DNA from: Urechidicola sp.
Lineage (GTDB): Bacteria; Bacteroidota; Bacteroidia; Flavobacteriales; Flavobacteriaceae
Assembly: GCA_028599075.1 (NCBI GenBank)
Contig: JAQRMW010000041.1
Location: 29,732-93,731, forward strand
DNA length: 64,000 bases
Direction of reading: 5' to 3'
Part shown: positions 34,028 to 42,967 of the stretch, piece by piece
How positions within the stretch are numbered: the stretch's first letter is position 1
How the letters are laid out: every line of letters starts with the position of its first letter
Position numbers and translations under genes: made by a program
Notes under the pieces: generated by a model
What the model saw: the letters and a program-made list of their open reading frames with translations, nothing else
Told to the model about the DNA's origin: nothing
Databases searched by the model: none

Positions 34028-34601
34028 TCTTTTCATACTTCTCAATCCACTTCAAAATTTTTTTCCCTCTTGCTTTATAGGCAGGACTACCCCCTGAGGT
34101 TTCTTGTGCCAAAATCAATTTTAATTCCTTATGTACCCAATCCACATTTTTGCCAAAAAGAAAAAGTGTTTCCATGGTATACGCTTTTACTGCCACTTTT
34201 TGGTCGGATATCATCCAATCGAAACCAGTTTCTATTATTTTATCAATATGGTTTGGCATTAAAAAATTTTGGATAGTAATCTCGTATTTTGAAGTATATC
34301 TTTTTGCTAAGAGTTCACAAATCCTAGATACAGGACGAACTATACTATCGTGTTTTACTTTAGAAATATTGTCAGTAAAGAAATCTAAGTGTGGGTAAAA
34401 CCATTCTAATTTTTCTCTCGAGACAAAATCTAACACCCAAGAAACTTTGACAGAGGCTTCATTGGTTTCGTCAAAAGTCAATTCTAATAAAGGGATAAAT
34501 AAAGATTTATCATTAATCACCATATCAGCATATTTGATTCGGTACTCTCTATAAGAGGTAACTTTGCTGTTGATAAGGTTGGCGAGTTCTTCTTTATTCA
34601 T
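34020..34601 (-). CDS. HEAT-repeat-like helical protein next to purB
   Basis: 193 residues, all helical by pattern, with repeated units of about 35-40 residues resembling HEAT/ARM repeats (DKSLFIPLLELTFDETNEASVKVSWVLDFVSREKL; HIDKIIETGFDWMISDQKVAVKAYTMETLFLFGK). No catalytic motif. Homologues next to purB are often misnamed adenylosuccinate lyase because of their position. Function unknown. A heptad array begins at its stop codon. Confidence 0.78.
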   Translation of the reverse strand: MNKEELANLINSKVTSYREYRIKYADMVINDKSLFIPLLELTFDETNEASVKVSWVLDFVSREKLEWFYPHLDFFTDNISKVKHDSIVRPVSRICELLAKRYTSKYEITIQNFLMPNHIDKIIETGFDWMISDQKVAVKAYTMETLFLFGKNVDWVHKELKLILAQETSGGSPAYKARGKKILKWIEKYEKRR

Positions 34602-34670
34602 AATTTCAAAAATACTTTTTTTATTGATTGAAACAATAAATATGGAGAGGATGTTGTTTCTTTGTTATAT

Positions 34671-34699
34671 TGTCTTTCCCGTGAAAGCGGGAATCCATA
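34671..34699. repeat. Single arm of the GTCATTCCCG palindrome family
   Basis: GTCTTTCCCGTGAAAGCGGG followed by AATCCAT; hairpin TTCCCG/CGGGAA. It lies 12 nt upstream of the YwqK-like gene's ATG and so should be in or near its 5' leader. Confidence 0.75.
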
Positions 34700-34711
34700 A
34701 AATTTTAATCA

Positions 34712-35401
34712 ATGAAAAAAATATTCGTAATAATTTTCTGTTCGTTCTTTTTTATTGGAACTGCAATTTCACAAGAAATCAATCAAACAAATGAAAAAGG
34801 AGAACGTGTTGGAGTTTGGAAAAAGTACTATAAAAACGATCGCATCCGCTACGAGGGGCAGTTTAAAAATGGGAAGGAAGTAGGAGTCTTTAAATTCTAT
34901 TCTGCAGCAGATTCTGAGTTTCCTATTGCTATCAAAACCTTTGATATTGCTAGCGATATTGTGCAAGTACAATTTTTTACTATTAAAGGATTGTTAGAAA
35001 GTGAAGGTGAAATGATTGGTAAAGACCGAATAGGGAAGTGGCACTACTACCATAAAGATGGTAAAAATAAAATGATTGAAGAAAACTATGAAAATGGGCA
35101 GTTGAACGGTGAATATAAAATCTTTTATACCAACGGTAAATTGACCAAATTAGCACATTATAAAAATGGGTTGTTAGAGGGCAATTCAAAAAAATATTCT
35201 CAAGAAGGTGTATTGATTGAAGATTTGAATTATGTAAAAAACATCCTCAATGGTTTTGCAGCATTTTACGAAATGAACGGAAACCTAAAACAAAAAGGCG
35301 TTTATGAAGATGATTTAAAAGTTGGTGTGTGGGAATTCTATACCGATGGCGAGCTTACAAGTTCTAAAGAAATTGTAGTGACGCCGATTGAGGAAGATTA
35401 A
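34712..35401 (+). CDS. Exported YwqK/MORN-repeat protein
   Basis: 229 residues with a signal peptide (MKKIFVIIFCSFFFIGTAISQ). The rest is a series of MORN-like repeats of about 23 residues: GVWKKYYKNDRIRYEGQFKNGKEVG, GKWHYYHKDGKNKMIEENYENGQLNG, EYKIFYTNGKLTKLAHYKNGLLEG. Such proteins are commonly called 'toxin-antitoxin system YwqK family antitoxin', which is a domain label rather than evidence for a toxin pair; no toxin gene is adjacent. It is probably a periplasmic or surface structural protein. Confidence 0.8.
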   Translation: MKKIFVIIFCSFFFIGTAISQEINQTNEKGERVGVWKKYYKNDRIRYEGQFKNGKEVGVFKFYSAADSEFPIAIKTFDIASDIVQVQFFTIKGLLESEGEMIGKDRIGKWHYYHKDGKNKMIEENYENGQLNGEYKIFYTNGKLTKLAHYKNGLLEGNSKKYSQEGVLIEDLNYVKNILNGFAAFYEMNGNLKQKGVYEDDLKVGVWEFYTDGELTSSKEIVVTPIEED

Positions 35402-35532
35402 ATGGTGTTTTTAGAGTTACGCTTATAGTGTTTGTGTATGATTTTTTGCGAGAAAGTACGCGAGTATTTTCCGCCGTGTAACAAATGTAATTAATTCAGT
35501 TGTAATAAATTATAACCAGCGTTATCTTCGCT

Positions 35533-35883
35533 TTATTTTCGTGTTAGGCATTCTTTCCTTACGAAAACCGTTTTTTCATTTTCATCAGTTATTTCATAGA
35601 AATAGTCGAATTTATCTATGTCTTCAACAAAAAACTCTTTTCCAATTTCAAGGACTCCAGACGTATCAGATTCAATATTCGGCTTGGTATAAATTTGACA
35701 GTTTTTCGAAGCTGAAAAATTAACAGAATCATCATTGGTCCAAAATAATCCTATAGCGACAGCAAGAATTAATAAAAATATTACAAATCCGCATCCTTTT
35801 CTTATTGTTCCACCAAAACTTTTGCCACCCAACAATGAACCAATGATTATTAGAACTATTAATAAGGGAATAAGTATCTCCAT
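35533..35883 (-). CDS. Membrane protein with SH3-like C-terminal domain
   Basis: 116 residues. Two hydrophobic helices at the N-terminus (MEILIPLLIVLIIIGSLLGG; GCGFVIFLLILAVAIGLFW) are followed by about 60 residues that look like a small beta-barrel of the bacterial SH3 type (CQIYTKPNIESDTSGVLEIGKEFFVEDIDKFDYFYEI). No function can be assigned. It stands alone and divergent from mnmA. Confidence 0.6.
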   Translation of the reverse strand: MEILIPLLIVLIIIGSLLGGKSFGGTIRKGCGFVIFLLILAVAIGLFWTNDDSVNFSASKNCQIYTKPNIESDTSGVLEIGKEFFVEDIDKFDYFYEITDENEKTVFVRKECLTRK

Positions 35884-36022
35884 TTTTTTATTTTTTCAAG
35901 TGAGAGATAATGTTTAGGATATGAATAGTTTCAATTAGTTATATCCTACGATAAGCGAATCTCGTGTTTTTTTATGAGAAAGGCAAGTCTTTTTATAAGC
36001 TTCTTACATCCAATAAAAAACC

Positions 36023-36030
36023 TATCTTTG
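36023..36030 (+). promoter_or_regulatory. Candidate mnmA -7 box (TATCTTTG)
   Basis: Exact match to TAnnTTTG, 21 nt upstream of the mnmA ATG. No clear TTTG at the -33 position. Confidence 0.5.
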
Positions 36031-36051
36031 TACCCTTAAATTTTATAAAAA

Positions 36052-37239
36052 ATGAAACGAGTAATCGTTGGACTTTCTGGGGGTGTTGATAGTAGTGTTG
36101 CAGCATATTTGTTACAGCAACAAGGCTATGAAGTTATAGGCTTGTTTATGAAAAACTGGCACGATGATTCTGTTACTATTTCTAATGAATGTCCTTGGTT
36201 AGAAGATAGTAACGATGCCATGTTGGTTGCAGAGAAATTAGGAATTCCTTTTCAAGTTGTTGATTTAAGTGAGCAATACAAAGAGAAGATTGTAGATTAT
36301 ATGTTTCGCGAATATGAATTGGGGCGTACACCCAACCCTGATGTGTTGTGTAATCGTGAAATTAAGTTTGATGTCTTTCTAAAAATTGCCTTAGACTTAG
36401 GAGCCGATTATGTAGCTACGGGTCATTATTGCCGTAAAGCCGAAATTGATGTAGATGGCAAACCAGTATTTCAACTCTTAGCAGGTAAGGATAATAATAA
36501 AGATCAGTCATATTTCTTATGTCAATTATCGCAAGAGCAATTGGCAACTTCGTTATTTCCTATTGGCGAATTAACCAAACCAGAAGTTCGTGCCATTGCG
36601 GCAGAACAAGATTTAATTACTGCTGATAAAAAGGACTCACAAGGATTGTGCTTTATTGGTAAGGTTAGACTTCCCGATTTTTTACAACAAAAACTACAAC
36701 CCAATGAAGGAGTGATTGTTCAGATTCCTTCGGATGCTGATACGTTCAAAAGAACCATTCCTACTTTTAAAAATATGGAAGAGGAGCTAGTTTTTTATGC
36801 AACAAAATTCCAATATTCAAAAGAAGATGGAAAAGTTGTTGGCAAACATCAAGGGGCACATTATTTTACCAAAGGGCAACGAAAGGGATTAGCTGTTGGT
36901 GGTACTAAAGAGGCTTTGTATGTGGTAGAGACTGATGTTAACGAAAATATAATTTATGCAGGTGAAGGTAAAGACCACTCAGGATTGTATCGAAAAGTAT
37001 TGTTTGTTGCTAATGACGAAGTTCATTGGATTCGAGAAGATTTAGCCCTTAAGAATGGTGAGTCTTTAGAAGTTCAGGCACGTATTCGTTACCGCCAACA
37101 ATTAGAGAAGGCAACAATCCATAAAGTTGAAAAGGGTTTGTATGTAGCATTTCAAAACCCACAATCTGCCATTACTGAAGGGCAATTTGTAGCTTGGTAT
37201 CAACAAGATGAATTGTTAGGATCTGGAGTTATTGGATAA
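36052..37239 (+). CDS. mnmA: tRNA-specific 2-thiouridylase MnmA
   Basis: 395 residues. Inserts sulfur at C2 of the wobble uridine of tRNA Lys, Glu and Gln. The ATP pyrophosphatase P-loop is [15 protein letters not shown] (8-22). The two catalytic cysteines are in [14 protein letters not shown] (about C102) and DSQGLCFIG (about C201), with [16 protein letters not shown] between them. A C-terminal beta-barrel begins with [17 protein letters not shown]. The length is slightly above E. coli MnmA (about 370). Confidence 0.96.
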   Translation: MKRVIVGLSGGVDSSVAAYLLQQQGYEVIGLFMKNWHDDSVTISNECPWLEDSNDAMLVAEKLGIPFQVVDLSEQYKEKIVDYMFREYELGRTPNPDVLCNREIKFDVFLKIALDLGADYVATGHYCRKAEIDVDGKPVFQLLAGKDNNKDQSYFLCQLSQEQLATSLFPIGELTKPEVRAIAAEQDLITADKKDSQGLCFIGKVRLPDFLQQKLQPNEGVIVQIPSDADTFKRTIPTFKNMEEELVFYATKFQYSKEDGKVVGKHQGAHYFTKGQRKGLAVGGTKEALYVVETDVNENIIYAGEGKDHSGLYRKVLFVANDEVHWIREDLALKNGESLEVQARIRYRQQLEKATIHKVEKGLYVAFQNPQSAITEGQFVAWYQQDELLGSGVIG

Positions 37240-37387
37240 GCCCCATAACCCCCAAAGGGGGAATTTCTTTCTAAAACTTTTCAAATACCTACTCAATAAT
37301 AAAGTTATAGTAAAGGCACCTCAATGCACCATCTATTACTTATTAAATTCCAAACAATTAACCCTTTGGGGGTTTGTGGGCTTTTCA
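37237..37387. repeat. Pair of inverted CCCCCAAAGGGGG-type repeats about 100 bp apart
   Basis: Left copy about 37238-37266 (AAGCCCCATAACCCCCAAAG, then GGGGAATTT), right copy about 37357-37384 inverted (ACCCTTTGGGGGTTTGTGGG, then CTTTT). The left copy overlaps the last codon and stop of mnmA. The two could form a long stem enclosing an AT-rich spacer upstream of the subtilase gene. Confidence 0.7.
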
Positions 37388-37400
37388 CTATCTTTAATGC

Positions 37401-38999
37401 ATGAAAAGAACAACCCTAATTCTATTTTTTTTAATAGTTCAGTACGCATTTCCACAGCAAGACGCTTGGATTTATTTAACAGATAAACCCAATTCTGCAA
37501 CTGCTTTAGCCAGCCCATTGACCATTTTATCACAAAAATCTATCAACAGAAAAGTATTTCACGGAGTCGCTATTGACGTACGCGACGTTCCAGTCGAAAC
37601 TTCTTATATCACGCAAGTAAAAGCTGCAACAGGTATCACAGTGATGACTAAATCAAAGTGGTTTAATGCACTTCATGTTCGTGGAACGGAAGCTGATATT
37701 AACGCACTTTCTAGTTTCGGATTTGTGGCATCTATTGACTTTGCAGATAATAGTTTAAATAATCGTGTATTGGATCAAGAACAAGTAGATAAATTTAATG
37801 AGACTTTTACGACCTTTAATTATGGCAATGCTACCAACCAAATAGAAATGTTTAAGGGTGATGAATTACACTTATTGGATTATACCGGTACAGGAATGAC
37901 CATTGCTGTGCTCGATGCTGGGTTTGTAAATGTGAACACGATGGGTGCTTTTCAACGAGCTCGAGATGCCGGTAACATTATTAGTGGCTATGATTTTGTT
38001 GATGATACAGACGATGTGTATATCAATCAAACAAGTACACATGGTACGATGGTTTTAAGCACAATGACAGGGTATGTTCAAGATGAATTTGTTGGTACTG
38101 CTCCAGATGCAACTTATTATTTGTTTAGAACTGAAGATGCTCCAAATGAAAACCCTGTAGAGGAAAGTTATTGGGTAGCGGCAGCTGAGTATGCAGATAG
38201 TTTAGGGGTAGATATCATCAATACTTCTTTGGGATATAGCACTTATGATAATTCAAATTATGATTATACGAATGCCGATATGGATGGTAATACTGCCTTT
38301 ATTACAAAAGGTGCTAACATTGCATTTGAAAAGGGAATTCTATTAGTGAATTCTGCAGGTAATTCTGGAGCTACTAGTTGGGGAATTGTTACTGCTCCAG
38401 CAGATGCTCCGGGTGTTTTAACAGTTGGCGCTGTAGATGCATCAGGATCTTATGCTTCTTTTAGTTCTATTGGCTCGGTAGATCAGCCAACCCATAAACC
38501 TGATGTAATGACACAAGGAGCAGCAAGTTATGTGATTGACCAAAACAATGTGATACGGACAGCTAACGGAACCTCATTTAGTTCGCCAATTATGGCAGGT
38601 GGTGTTGCGTGTATATGGCAAGCTTTGCCCAATAAATCGAATGCTGAAATTATGCAGTTGGTTCGTGAGTCAGCTTCTATTTATAATGCTCCTACTTTTT
38701 TTATGGGACATGGAATTCCTGATTTGCAATTAGCTTTGACGCTATCAACACCCGATGATGAACTTTATTCATTGTCTTTATTTCCAAACCCTGCAAATGA
38801 TTCATTTTCAATAAACTCATCACTGCAAGATGATGTAATTACAATTTCATTTTTTGATACTTTGGGGAAACACATATCAACTAGTTCACAAAGTTATTTA
38901 AACAACCGATTTGATATTTCATTTTTAGCTAGTGGAATTTATATTGCTGATATTAGAAATGGAGAACATCATTCAATGGTAAAAATCATCAAACAATAG
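37401..38999 (+). CDS. S8 (subtilisin) family serine peptidase with T9SS type A sorting domain
   Basis: 532 residues. Signal peptide MKRTTLILFFLIVQYAFPQ, a propeptide-like region (about 20-150), then the subtilase domain with catalytic Asp in MTIAVLDAGF (about 170), His in THGTMVLSTM (about 214), the oxyanion Asn in LLVNSAGNSG, and Ser in NGTSFSSPIMAGGVA (about 395). The last about 75 residues (SLFPNPANDSFSIN...GIYIADIRNGEHHSMVKIIK) are a typical type A C-terminal domain for export and surface anchoring through the type IX system. It is predicted to be a cell-surface or secreted protease. Confidence 0.93.
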   Translation: MKRTTLILFFLIVQYAFPQQDAWIYLTDKPNSATALASPLTILSQKSINRKVFHGVAIDVRDVPVETSYITQVKAATGITVMTKSKWFNALHVRGTEADINALSSFGFVASIDFADNSLNNRVLDQEQVDKFNETFTTFNYGNATNQIEMFKGDELHLLDYTGTGMTIAVLDAGFVNVNTMGAFQRARDAGNIISGYDFVDDTDDVYINQTSTHGTMVLSTMTGYVQDEFVGTAPDATYYLFRTEDAPNENPVEESYWVAAAEYADSLGVDIINTSLGYSTYDNSNYDYTNADMDGNTAFITKGANIAFEKGILLVNSAGNSGATSWGIVTAPADAPGVLTVGAVDASGSYASFSSIGSVDQPTHKPDVMTQGAASYVIDQNNVIRTANGTSFSSPIMAGGVACIWQALPNKSNAEIMQLVRESASIYNAPTFFMGHGIPDLQLALTLSTPDDELYSLSLFPNPANDSFSINSSLQDDVITISFFDTLGKHISTSSQSYLNNRFDISFLASGIYIADIRNGEHHSMVKIIKQ

Positions 39000-39009
39000 A
39001 GCGGTAAAT

Positions 39010-39037
39010 AAATGTCTCTTCGAGCGCAGTCGAGAGG
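39010..39037. repeat. Single arm, CGAGCGCAGTCGAGA family
   Basis: CTCTTCGAGCGCAGTCGAGA at about 39015-39034 matches the arms at 11727-11786 and 18108-18128. No inverted partner is visible nearby. Confidence 0.65.
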
Positions 39038-39048
39038 TCAATCTGATA

Positions 39049-39076
39049 CCTACAAGGTTTTTTAAAACCTTGCAGG
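39049..39076. terminator. Hairpin CCTACAAGGTTTT/AAAACCTTGCAGG, terminator-like repeat
   Basis: A near-perfect 12-bp stem with almost no loop, after the subtilase gene. The same CCTGCAAGG/CCTTGTAGG sequence recurs at 52468-52494, so it is probably a dispersed repeat that can work as a terminator. Confidence 0.65.
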
Positions 39077-39117
39077 ATAGAAAAAAATATAATTGGTTTA
39101 GGATATAATAGGTAATT

Positions 39118-40056
39118 ATGAAAAATAGCATCACACAACTTTTCGGAATAAAACATCCAATTGTGCAAGGAGGCATGGTATGGAATAGTGGCTATAAATT
39201 GGCGTCAGCTGTAAGTAATGCTGGTGGTTTAGGTTTAATTGGCGCTGGTTCAATGCATCCAGAAGTTTTACGAGAGCATATTCAAAAATGCAAAAAAACA
39301 ACTGATAAACCTTTTGGGGTGAATGTGCCAATGCTGTATCCTCAGATTCAAGAAATCATGGATATTTTGGTAGATAAAGGAATTAAAATTGTTTTTACAT
39401 CTGCTGGTAATCCAAAAACATGGACTTCTTTTTTACAGTCAAAAGGGATTACAGTAGTACATGTAGTAAGTAGTGTAAAGTTTGCATTAAAAGCGCAAGC
39501 AGCAGGTGTGGATGCTGTAGTTGCTGAAGGTTTTGAAGCAGGAGGACACAACGGTAGAGAAGAAACAACAACCTTTACTTTGATACCTATGGTAAAAGAA
39601 AAAATTGAGATTCCGTTGATTGCTGCTGGAGGTATTGCAACAGGAAGAGGTATGTTAGCTGCGATGGTTTTAGGTGCAGATGGGGTGCAAATGGGGAGTC
39701 GTTTTGTGGCTAGTGAAGAATCATCAGCACATCAAAATTTTAAAGACGTAGTTGTAGATGCAGAAGACGGAGATACGCAATTAACTTTAAAAGAACTAAC
39801 TCCAGTGAGGCTGTTAAAAGGACAATTTTTAGATGAGGTTAGGAGTCTGTATAAAACAAATCCAACGAAAGAACAATTACAAGAATTGTTGGGTAGAGGT
39901 AGAGCCAAAAAAGGAATGCTAGAAGGTGATTTAAAAAATGGAGAATTAGAGATTGGGCAAGTAGCAGGGTTAATTCATCAAATAAAACCTGTTGCTGAAA
40001 TTGTTAAAGAAGTTATAGAAGAGTTTGAGATGGTGAAGAAATCAATGAATAATTAA
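39118..40056 (+). CDS. Nitronate monooxygenase / FabK-like FMN-dependent TIM-barrel enzyme
   Basis: 312 residues of the 2-nitropropane dioxygenase family. FMN-binding elements: PIVQGGMVWNSGYKLASAVSNAGGLGLIGAG at the N-terminus, DAVVAEGFEAGGHNG with the conserved His, PLIAAGGIATGRGMLAAMVLGADGVQMGSRFVASEE. The family includes nitronate monooxygenases and enoyl-ACP reductase FabK; I cannot separate them by eye. No fatty-acid genes are adjacent. It ends in a small AT-rich heptad array that includes its stop codon. Confidence 0.85.
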   Translation: MKNSITQLFGIKHPIVQGGMVWNSGYKLASAVSNAGGLGLIGAGSMHPEVLREHIQKCKKTTDKPFGVNVPMLYPQIQEIMDILVDKGIKIVFTSAGNPKTWTSFLQSKGITVVHVVSSVKFALKAQAAGVDAVVAEGFEAGGHNGREETTTFTLIPMVKEKIEIPLIAAGGIATGRGMLAAMVLGADGVQMGSRFVASEESSAHQNFKDVVVDAEDGDTQLTLKELTPVRLLKGQFLDEVRSLYKTNPTKEQLQELLGRGRAKKGMLEGDLKNGELEIGQVAGLIHQIKPVAEIVKEVIEEFEMVKKSMNN

Positions 40057-40077
40057 AAGTGAAAAATTAATAATTAA
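40050..40077. repeat. Short AT-rich heptad array at a stop codon
   Basis: Four contiguous 7-bp units TAATTAA, AAGTGAA, AAATTAA, TAATTAA. The TAA stop of the nitronate monooxygenase gene (40054-40056) is the end of the first unit. Because of low complexity, chance is possible for this one. Confidence 0.5.
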
Positions 40078-40088
40078 AAAGGTGGTTA

Positions 40089-40162
40089 ATGTCCTTCCCG
40101 CGAAAGCGGGAATCCATAACGTTATAAAAATAGATTCCTGCTTTCGCGTGAAAAACAAAAGA
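40089..40162. repeat. Two-armed palindromic element, GTCATTCCCG family
   Basis: Left arm GTCCTTCCCGCGAAAGCGGG plus AATCCAT (about 40090-40117), right arm inverted (ATAGATTCCTGCTTTCGCGT plus GAAAAAC). It lies between convergent genes and probably also works as a terminator. Confidence 0.8.
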
Positions 40163-40167
40163 GGTTT

Positions 40168-40803
40168 TTAAAATCCAATTCCAAATCCGATGTTAAACAT
40201 TACATAACCGTTTTCACTCATACCTGGTATTTCAGGAATTTCGATTATTTCAGATTCAGTTATACTATTCGCAGTTCCTGTTATTACAAACTCTTGAGGA
40301 ACATCTCCAAAACCATACCCTAGTTCTGTTCTAAAATAAAAGCGTTTTCCCATTTTTAATCCAGCTTTTACATTAAATGTACTAACTTCATAATCGCCTT
40401 TTGCATCAGCAGTTACGATACCGCTACCAGTATCAAATTCATAATTATTGTATTCGGCATCTAAATTTAATTTGCCATAGGATAAAGCTCCATAAACACC
40501 ACGTCCTTTATTGCCAAATAAATAAATGTTGGTTCCAAATTCATAATATTGTAGTTTAGTATCTGCATCATCAATTTCGGCAGTGAATCCAGAATAATCA
40601 CCAAATACAGCTATTCTGTCATTTAATAGCGGAGTGACATATTCTATGTTGCCGCCAACTCCGTTAGGAATTCCAGCTTTTACACCAATTCTAAAAGGAA
40701 AAACTCGTTTTCCTTTTCGTTTTGAATCTTTGTTTTCTTCTTCTTGTGAAAAAGCAATACCACAGAAAAGGAGCATTGCAAATAATAGGCTAATTTTTTT
40801 CAT
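40168..40803 (-). CDS. Outer-membrane beta-barrel protein
   Basis: 211 residues. Signal peptide MKKISLLFAMLLFCGIAFSQ, a short basic linker, then about eight amphipathic strands (FRIGVKAGIPNGVGGNIEYVTPLLNDRIAVFGDYSGF, YEFGTNIYLFGNKGRGVYGALSYGKLNL, STFNVKAGLKMGKRFYFRTELGYGFG) ending in MFNIGFGIGF, a typical C-terminal outer-membrane strand. OmpA/OmpW-like size; function unknown. Confidence 0.78.
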   Translation of the reverse strand: MKKISLLFAMLLFCGIAFSQEEENKDSKRKGKRVFPFRIGVKAGIPNGVGGNIEYVTPLLNDRIAVFGDYSGFTAEIDDADTKLQYYEFGTNIYLFGNKGRGVYGALSYGKLNLDAEYNNYEFDTGSGIVTADAKGDYEVSTFNVKAGLKMGKRFYFRTELGYGFGDVPQEFVITGTANSITESEIIEIPEIPGMSENGYVMFNIGFGIGF

Positions 40804-40843
40804 TTTATTTGAGGTTTAGTTTATACTCAAATATATAAAAAAA

Positions 40844-41227
40844 TTATTTGCTAAAAAACATTAGCTTAATTGCAACAATCAACATCATTGCTCCGAATAT
40901 TTTTTTAAGTGTTAATTGGTCAATTTTCAGTGCAATTTTAGAACCAAAAAATCCACCAATAATAAATACAGCTGAAACTATCAAAGCCATTCGCCAATCG
41001 ATCTCACCTGCTTTATGATAATTGTAAACCGCCAAAAAAGTAACTGGGGGTAGCATCACTGCTAAACTTATTCCTTGAGCATTGTGCTGGGTGAGTCCTA
41101 AAAAAATCACAAACATGGGCACCATTAAAATACCGCCACCAACACCAACCATTCCACTTAAGATTCCTGCAATTAATCCTATAAAAATTAATATAAGTAT
41201 TGTTGATAAAGTCATTTTGATTTTCAT
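40844..41227 (-). CDS. Short TauE/SafE-type membrane protein
   Basis: 127 residues with four hydrophobic helices. LIFIGLIAGILSGMVGVGGGILMVPMFVIFLGLTQHNAQGISLAVM is the typical first half of the sulfite exporter TauE/SafE family; the protein is a half-size form that would need to dimerise. A sulfur-containing or organic anion is the likely substrate class, inferred only. It starts one base before the stop of the lytic transglycosylase gene upstream. Confidence 0.82.
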   Translation of the reverse strand: MKIKMTLSTILILIFIGLIAGILSGMVGVGGGILMVPMFVIFLGLTQHNAQGISLAVMLPPVTFLAVYNYHKAGEIDWRMALIVSAVFIIGGFFGSKIALKIDQLTLKKIFGAMMLIVAIKLMFFSK

Positions 41228-41228
41228 T

Positions 41229-42152
41229 TTATTGTGGTAATTTGATGTAATACAACTTACGAGATTTATTATTGAGTTTATTTTCTCTCAACCACGGATT
41301 GTGAATTTTTAGTTCTTTATAGTTGGTGCCAAAATTCTTTGCAAACAAAGCTATGTCTGTAATAGCCGTATCAACTTTAACCATTTTCGTAGCTTCTAAA
41401 TTGTATAAATCTTCGTTGTCAAATTTAAAACCATACTTCTCTGTATTACTCATAATCTCTTTGATGGCTGCAATTCTAAAAATATATCTCCCAGTTTCTT
41501 CTCCTAATAGTAAATCATAATAAGAATTTACACGTTGACTTTTTAAACGTCTCATTATTCCATTGTTACCACCATTATATGCAGCAGCTGCAAGTGTCCA
41601 AGTGCCGAATAATTCTTTAGAGTGCAATAAATACATACAAGCAACTTCAGTAGCTTTTTCTAAGTGATAACGCTCATCAACATTGCTATTAACCTCTAAT
41701 CCGTTTTCTTTGGCAGTGTCTTTCATAATTTGCCAAAAGCCTTTTGCCCCTGCAGGTGAAGTAACGTTTTGCAATCCACTTTCTATCAAAGCAAGGTATT
41801 TAAAATCATCAGGAATTCCATGCTTTTTTAAGATTGGTTCTATAATTGGAAAGTATTTATTGGCTCTTTTAATTAACAATAAACTGTTAGATTGCCAATA
41901 GGTATTTACCAATAATTCGCGATCCATTCTTTCTTTGATATCTGGTTTTTCTATCGGAACTAACTCTCCTGCAAAATGAATTCCTTCAGGAATTTTCAAT
42001 GCCTTTATCTCATAATGTTCACTCGTATTTTTTAGGGTGTCTTTAAGCGATTCAGTAGAAGTTTGCTGATTAATTAATGTGGTAGCATTGATTAATGTAA
42101 AGCTAATTAGAACAATACTAACGGCAGCTATATAACGGATTGGCTTTTTCAT
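41229..42152 (-). CDS. Membrane-bound lytic transglycosylase, SLT domain
   Basis: 307 residues. N-terminal signal or anchor (about 5-24). The transglycosylase domain covers about 105-235: DFKYLALIESGLQNVTSPAGAKGFWQIMKDTAKENGLEVN carries the catalytic Glu (LIESGL), then AACMYLLHSKELFGTWTLAAAAYNGGNNGI with the AYNGG motif. The C-terminus (about 255-305) resembles a single divergent LysM. It cleaves peptidoglycan glycan strands in the periplasm, like MltD. The TauE/SafE gene follows immediately. Confidence 0.88.
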   Translation of the reverse strand: MKKPIRYIAAVSIVLISFTLINATTLINQQTSTESLKDTLKNTSEHYEIKALKIPEGIHFAGELVPIEKPDIKERMDRELLVNTYWQSNSLLLIKRANKYFPIIEPILKKHGIPDDFKYLALIESGLQNVTSPAGAKGFWQIMKDTAKENGLEVNSNVDERYHLEKATEVACMYLLHSKELFGTWTLAAAAYNGGNNGIMRRLKSQRVNSYYDLLLGEETGRYIFRIAAIKEIMSNTEKYGFKFDNEDLYNLEATKMVKVDTAITDIALFAKNFGTNYKELKIHNPWLRENKLNNKSRKLYYIKLPQ

Positions 42153-42294
42153 AATCTTAATTTTTAAATTAGTAGGATACCCAATTTGCTAACAAATGTA
42201 GAAATTTCACTTACTAGAATTAAAGGTGTAAAAGAAAAATTTGTAACAAACTTGTGAACATCAAAAATAGATTATTCCAATTTTTTTTTAAAAA

Positions 42295-42954
42295 TTACTC
42301 CGTTAATGTCTCGTTAATAATTTTACTGATGGTTTTAGCCTTCTTAAGAATCATCATTACATGAGGTGCTCCTTTTATGACAATACAATCGTTGATGTTT
42401 TTAATAGGGAATATTCCATCAGCATCTCCATGAATGTGAACGAGGTTTGGTAAGACTTCTTTTTGAGGCCAGTGGATGACATTGTAAATGGCCCATTTTA
42501 AAAATAAAGGGTTGCGGACAGAAAGAAAATCATTGTATCGACTTATTGGTTTTTCGGCTCTTTTTCCGGCTACTTTTAAAATTAACTTCTCAATCTGGTC
42601 TAAACTACTTGCAGGAAATAATTTATAGGTTTTTGTAATACGTGTAAAAGCCATACGTTGAGGTAATTCATGTTTGGTCTTGACACTCGAAATTAAAAAT
42701 ATTTTCTTTGGATGGACATGCTTACTCATTTCCTGCACCATAATTCCACCAAAAGAAACACCTACTAAAACAACATTTTTTTTCGTAATAGGCTCACACA
42801 TTCTTTTAGCATAATCTGAAATAGACTCATTAATAGATGTTGGTATAATCCATTCTAAAAAATGCAATTCATATGTATCCTTGGGTAGGTTTATATATTT
42901 AAATATTTTGGAGTTGGCAGCTAACCCTGGAACGAAATAAATGTGTGTTTTCAT
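42295..42954 (-). CDS. Alpha/beta hydrolase
   Basis: 219 residues. MKTHIYFVPGLAANSKIFKYI gives the first strand and oxyanion loop; the nucleophile elbow is VLVGVSFGGIMVQEM (Ser in G-V-S-F-G), and the C-terminal acid and His are in HIHGDADGIFPIKN and KGAPHVMMI. Esterase/lipase-like with unknown substrate. It follows mtaB by 13 nt on the same strand. Confidence 0.82.
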   Translation of the reverse strand: MKTHIYFVPGLAANSKIFKYINLPKDTYELHFLEWIIPTSINESISDYAKRMCEPITKKNVVLVGVSFGGIMVQEMSKHVHPKKIFLISSVKTKHELPQRMAFTRITKTYKLFPASSLDQIEKLILKVAGKRAEKPISRYNDFLSVRNPLFLKWAIYNVIHWPQKEVLPNLVHIHGDADGIFPIKNINDCIVIKGAPHVMMILKKAKTISKIINETLTE

Positions 42955-42967
42955 AGCGATTTATATT

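Noticed and set aside
34712..35401. Toxin-antitoxin antitoxin function for the YwqK-like protein
   Set aside because: It has a signal peptide and MORN-like repeats and no adjacent toxin gene; the name is only a domain label.
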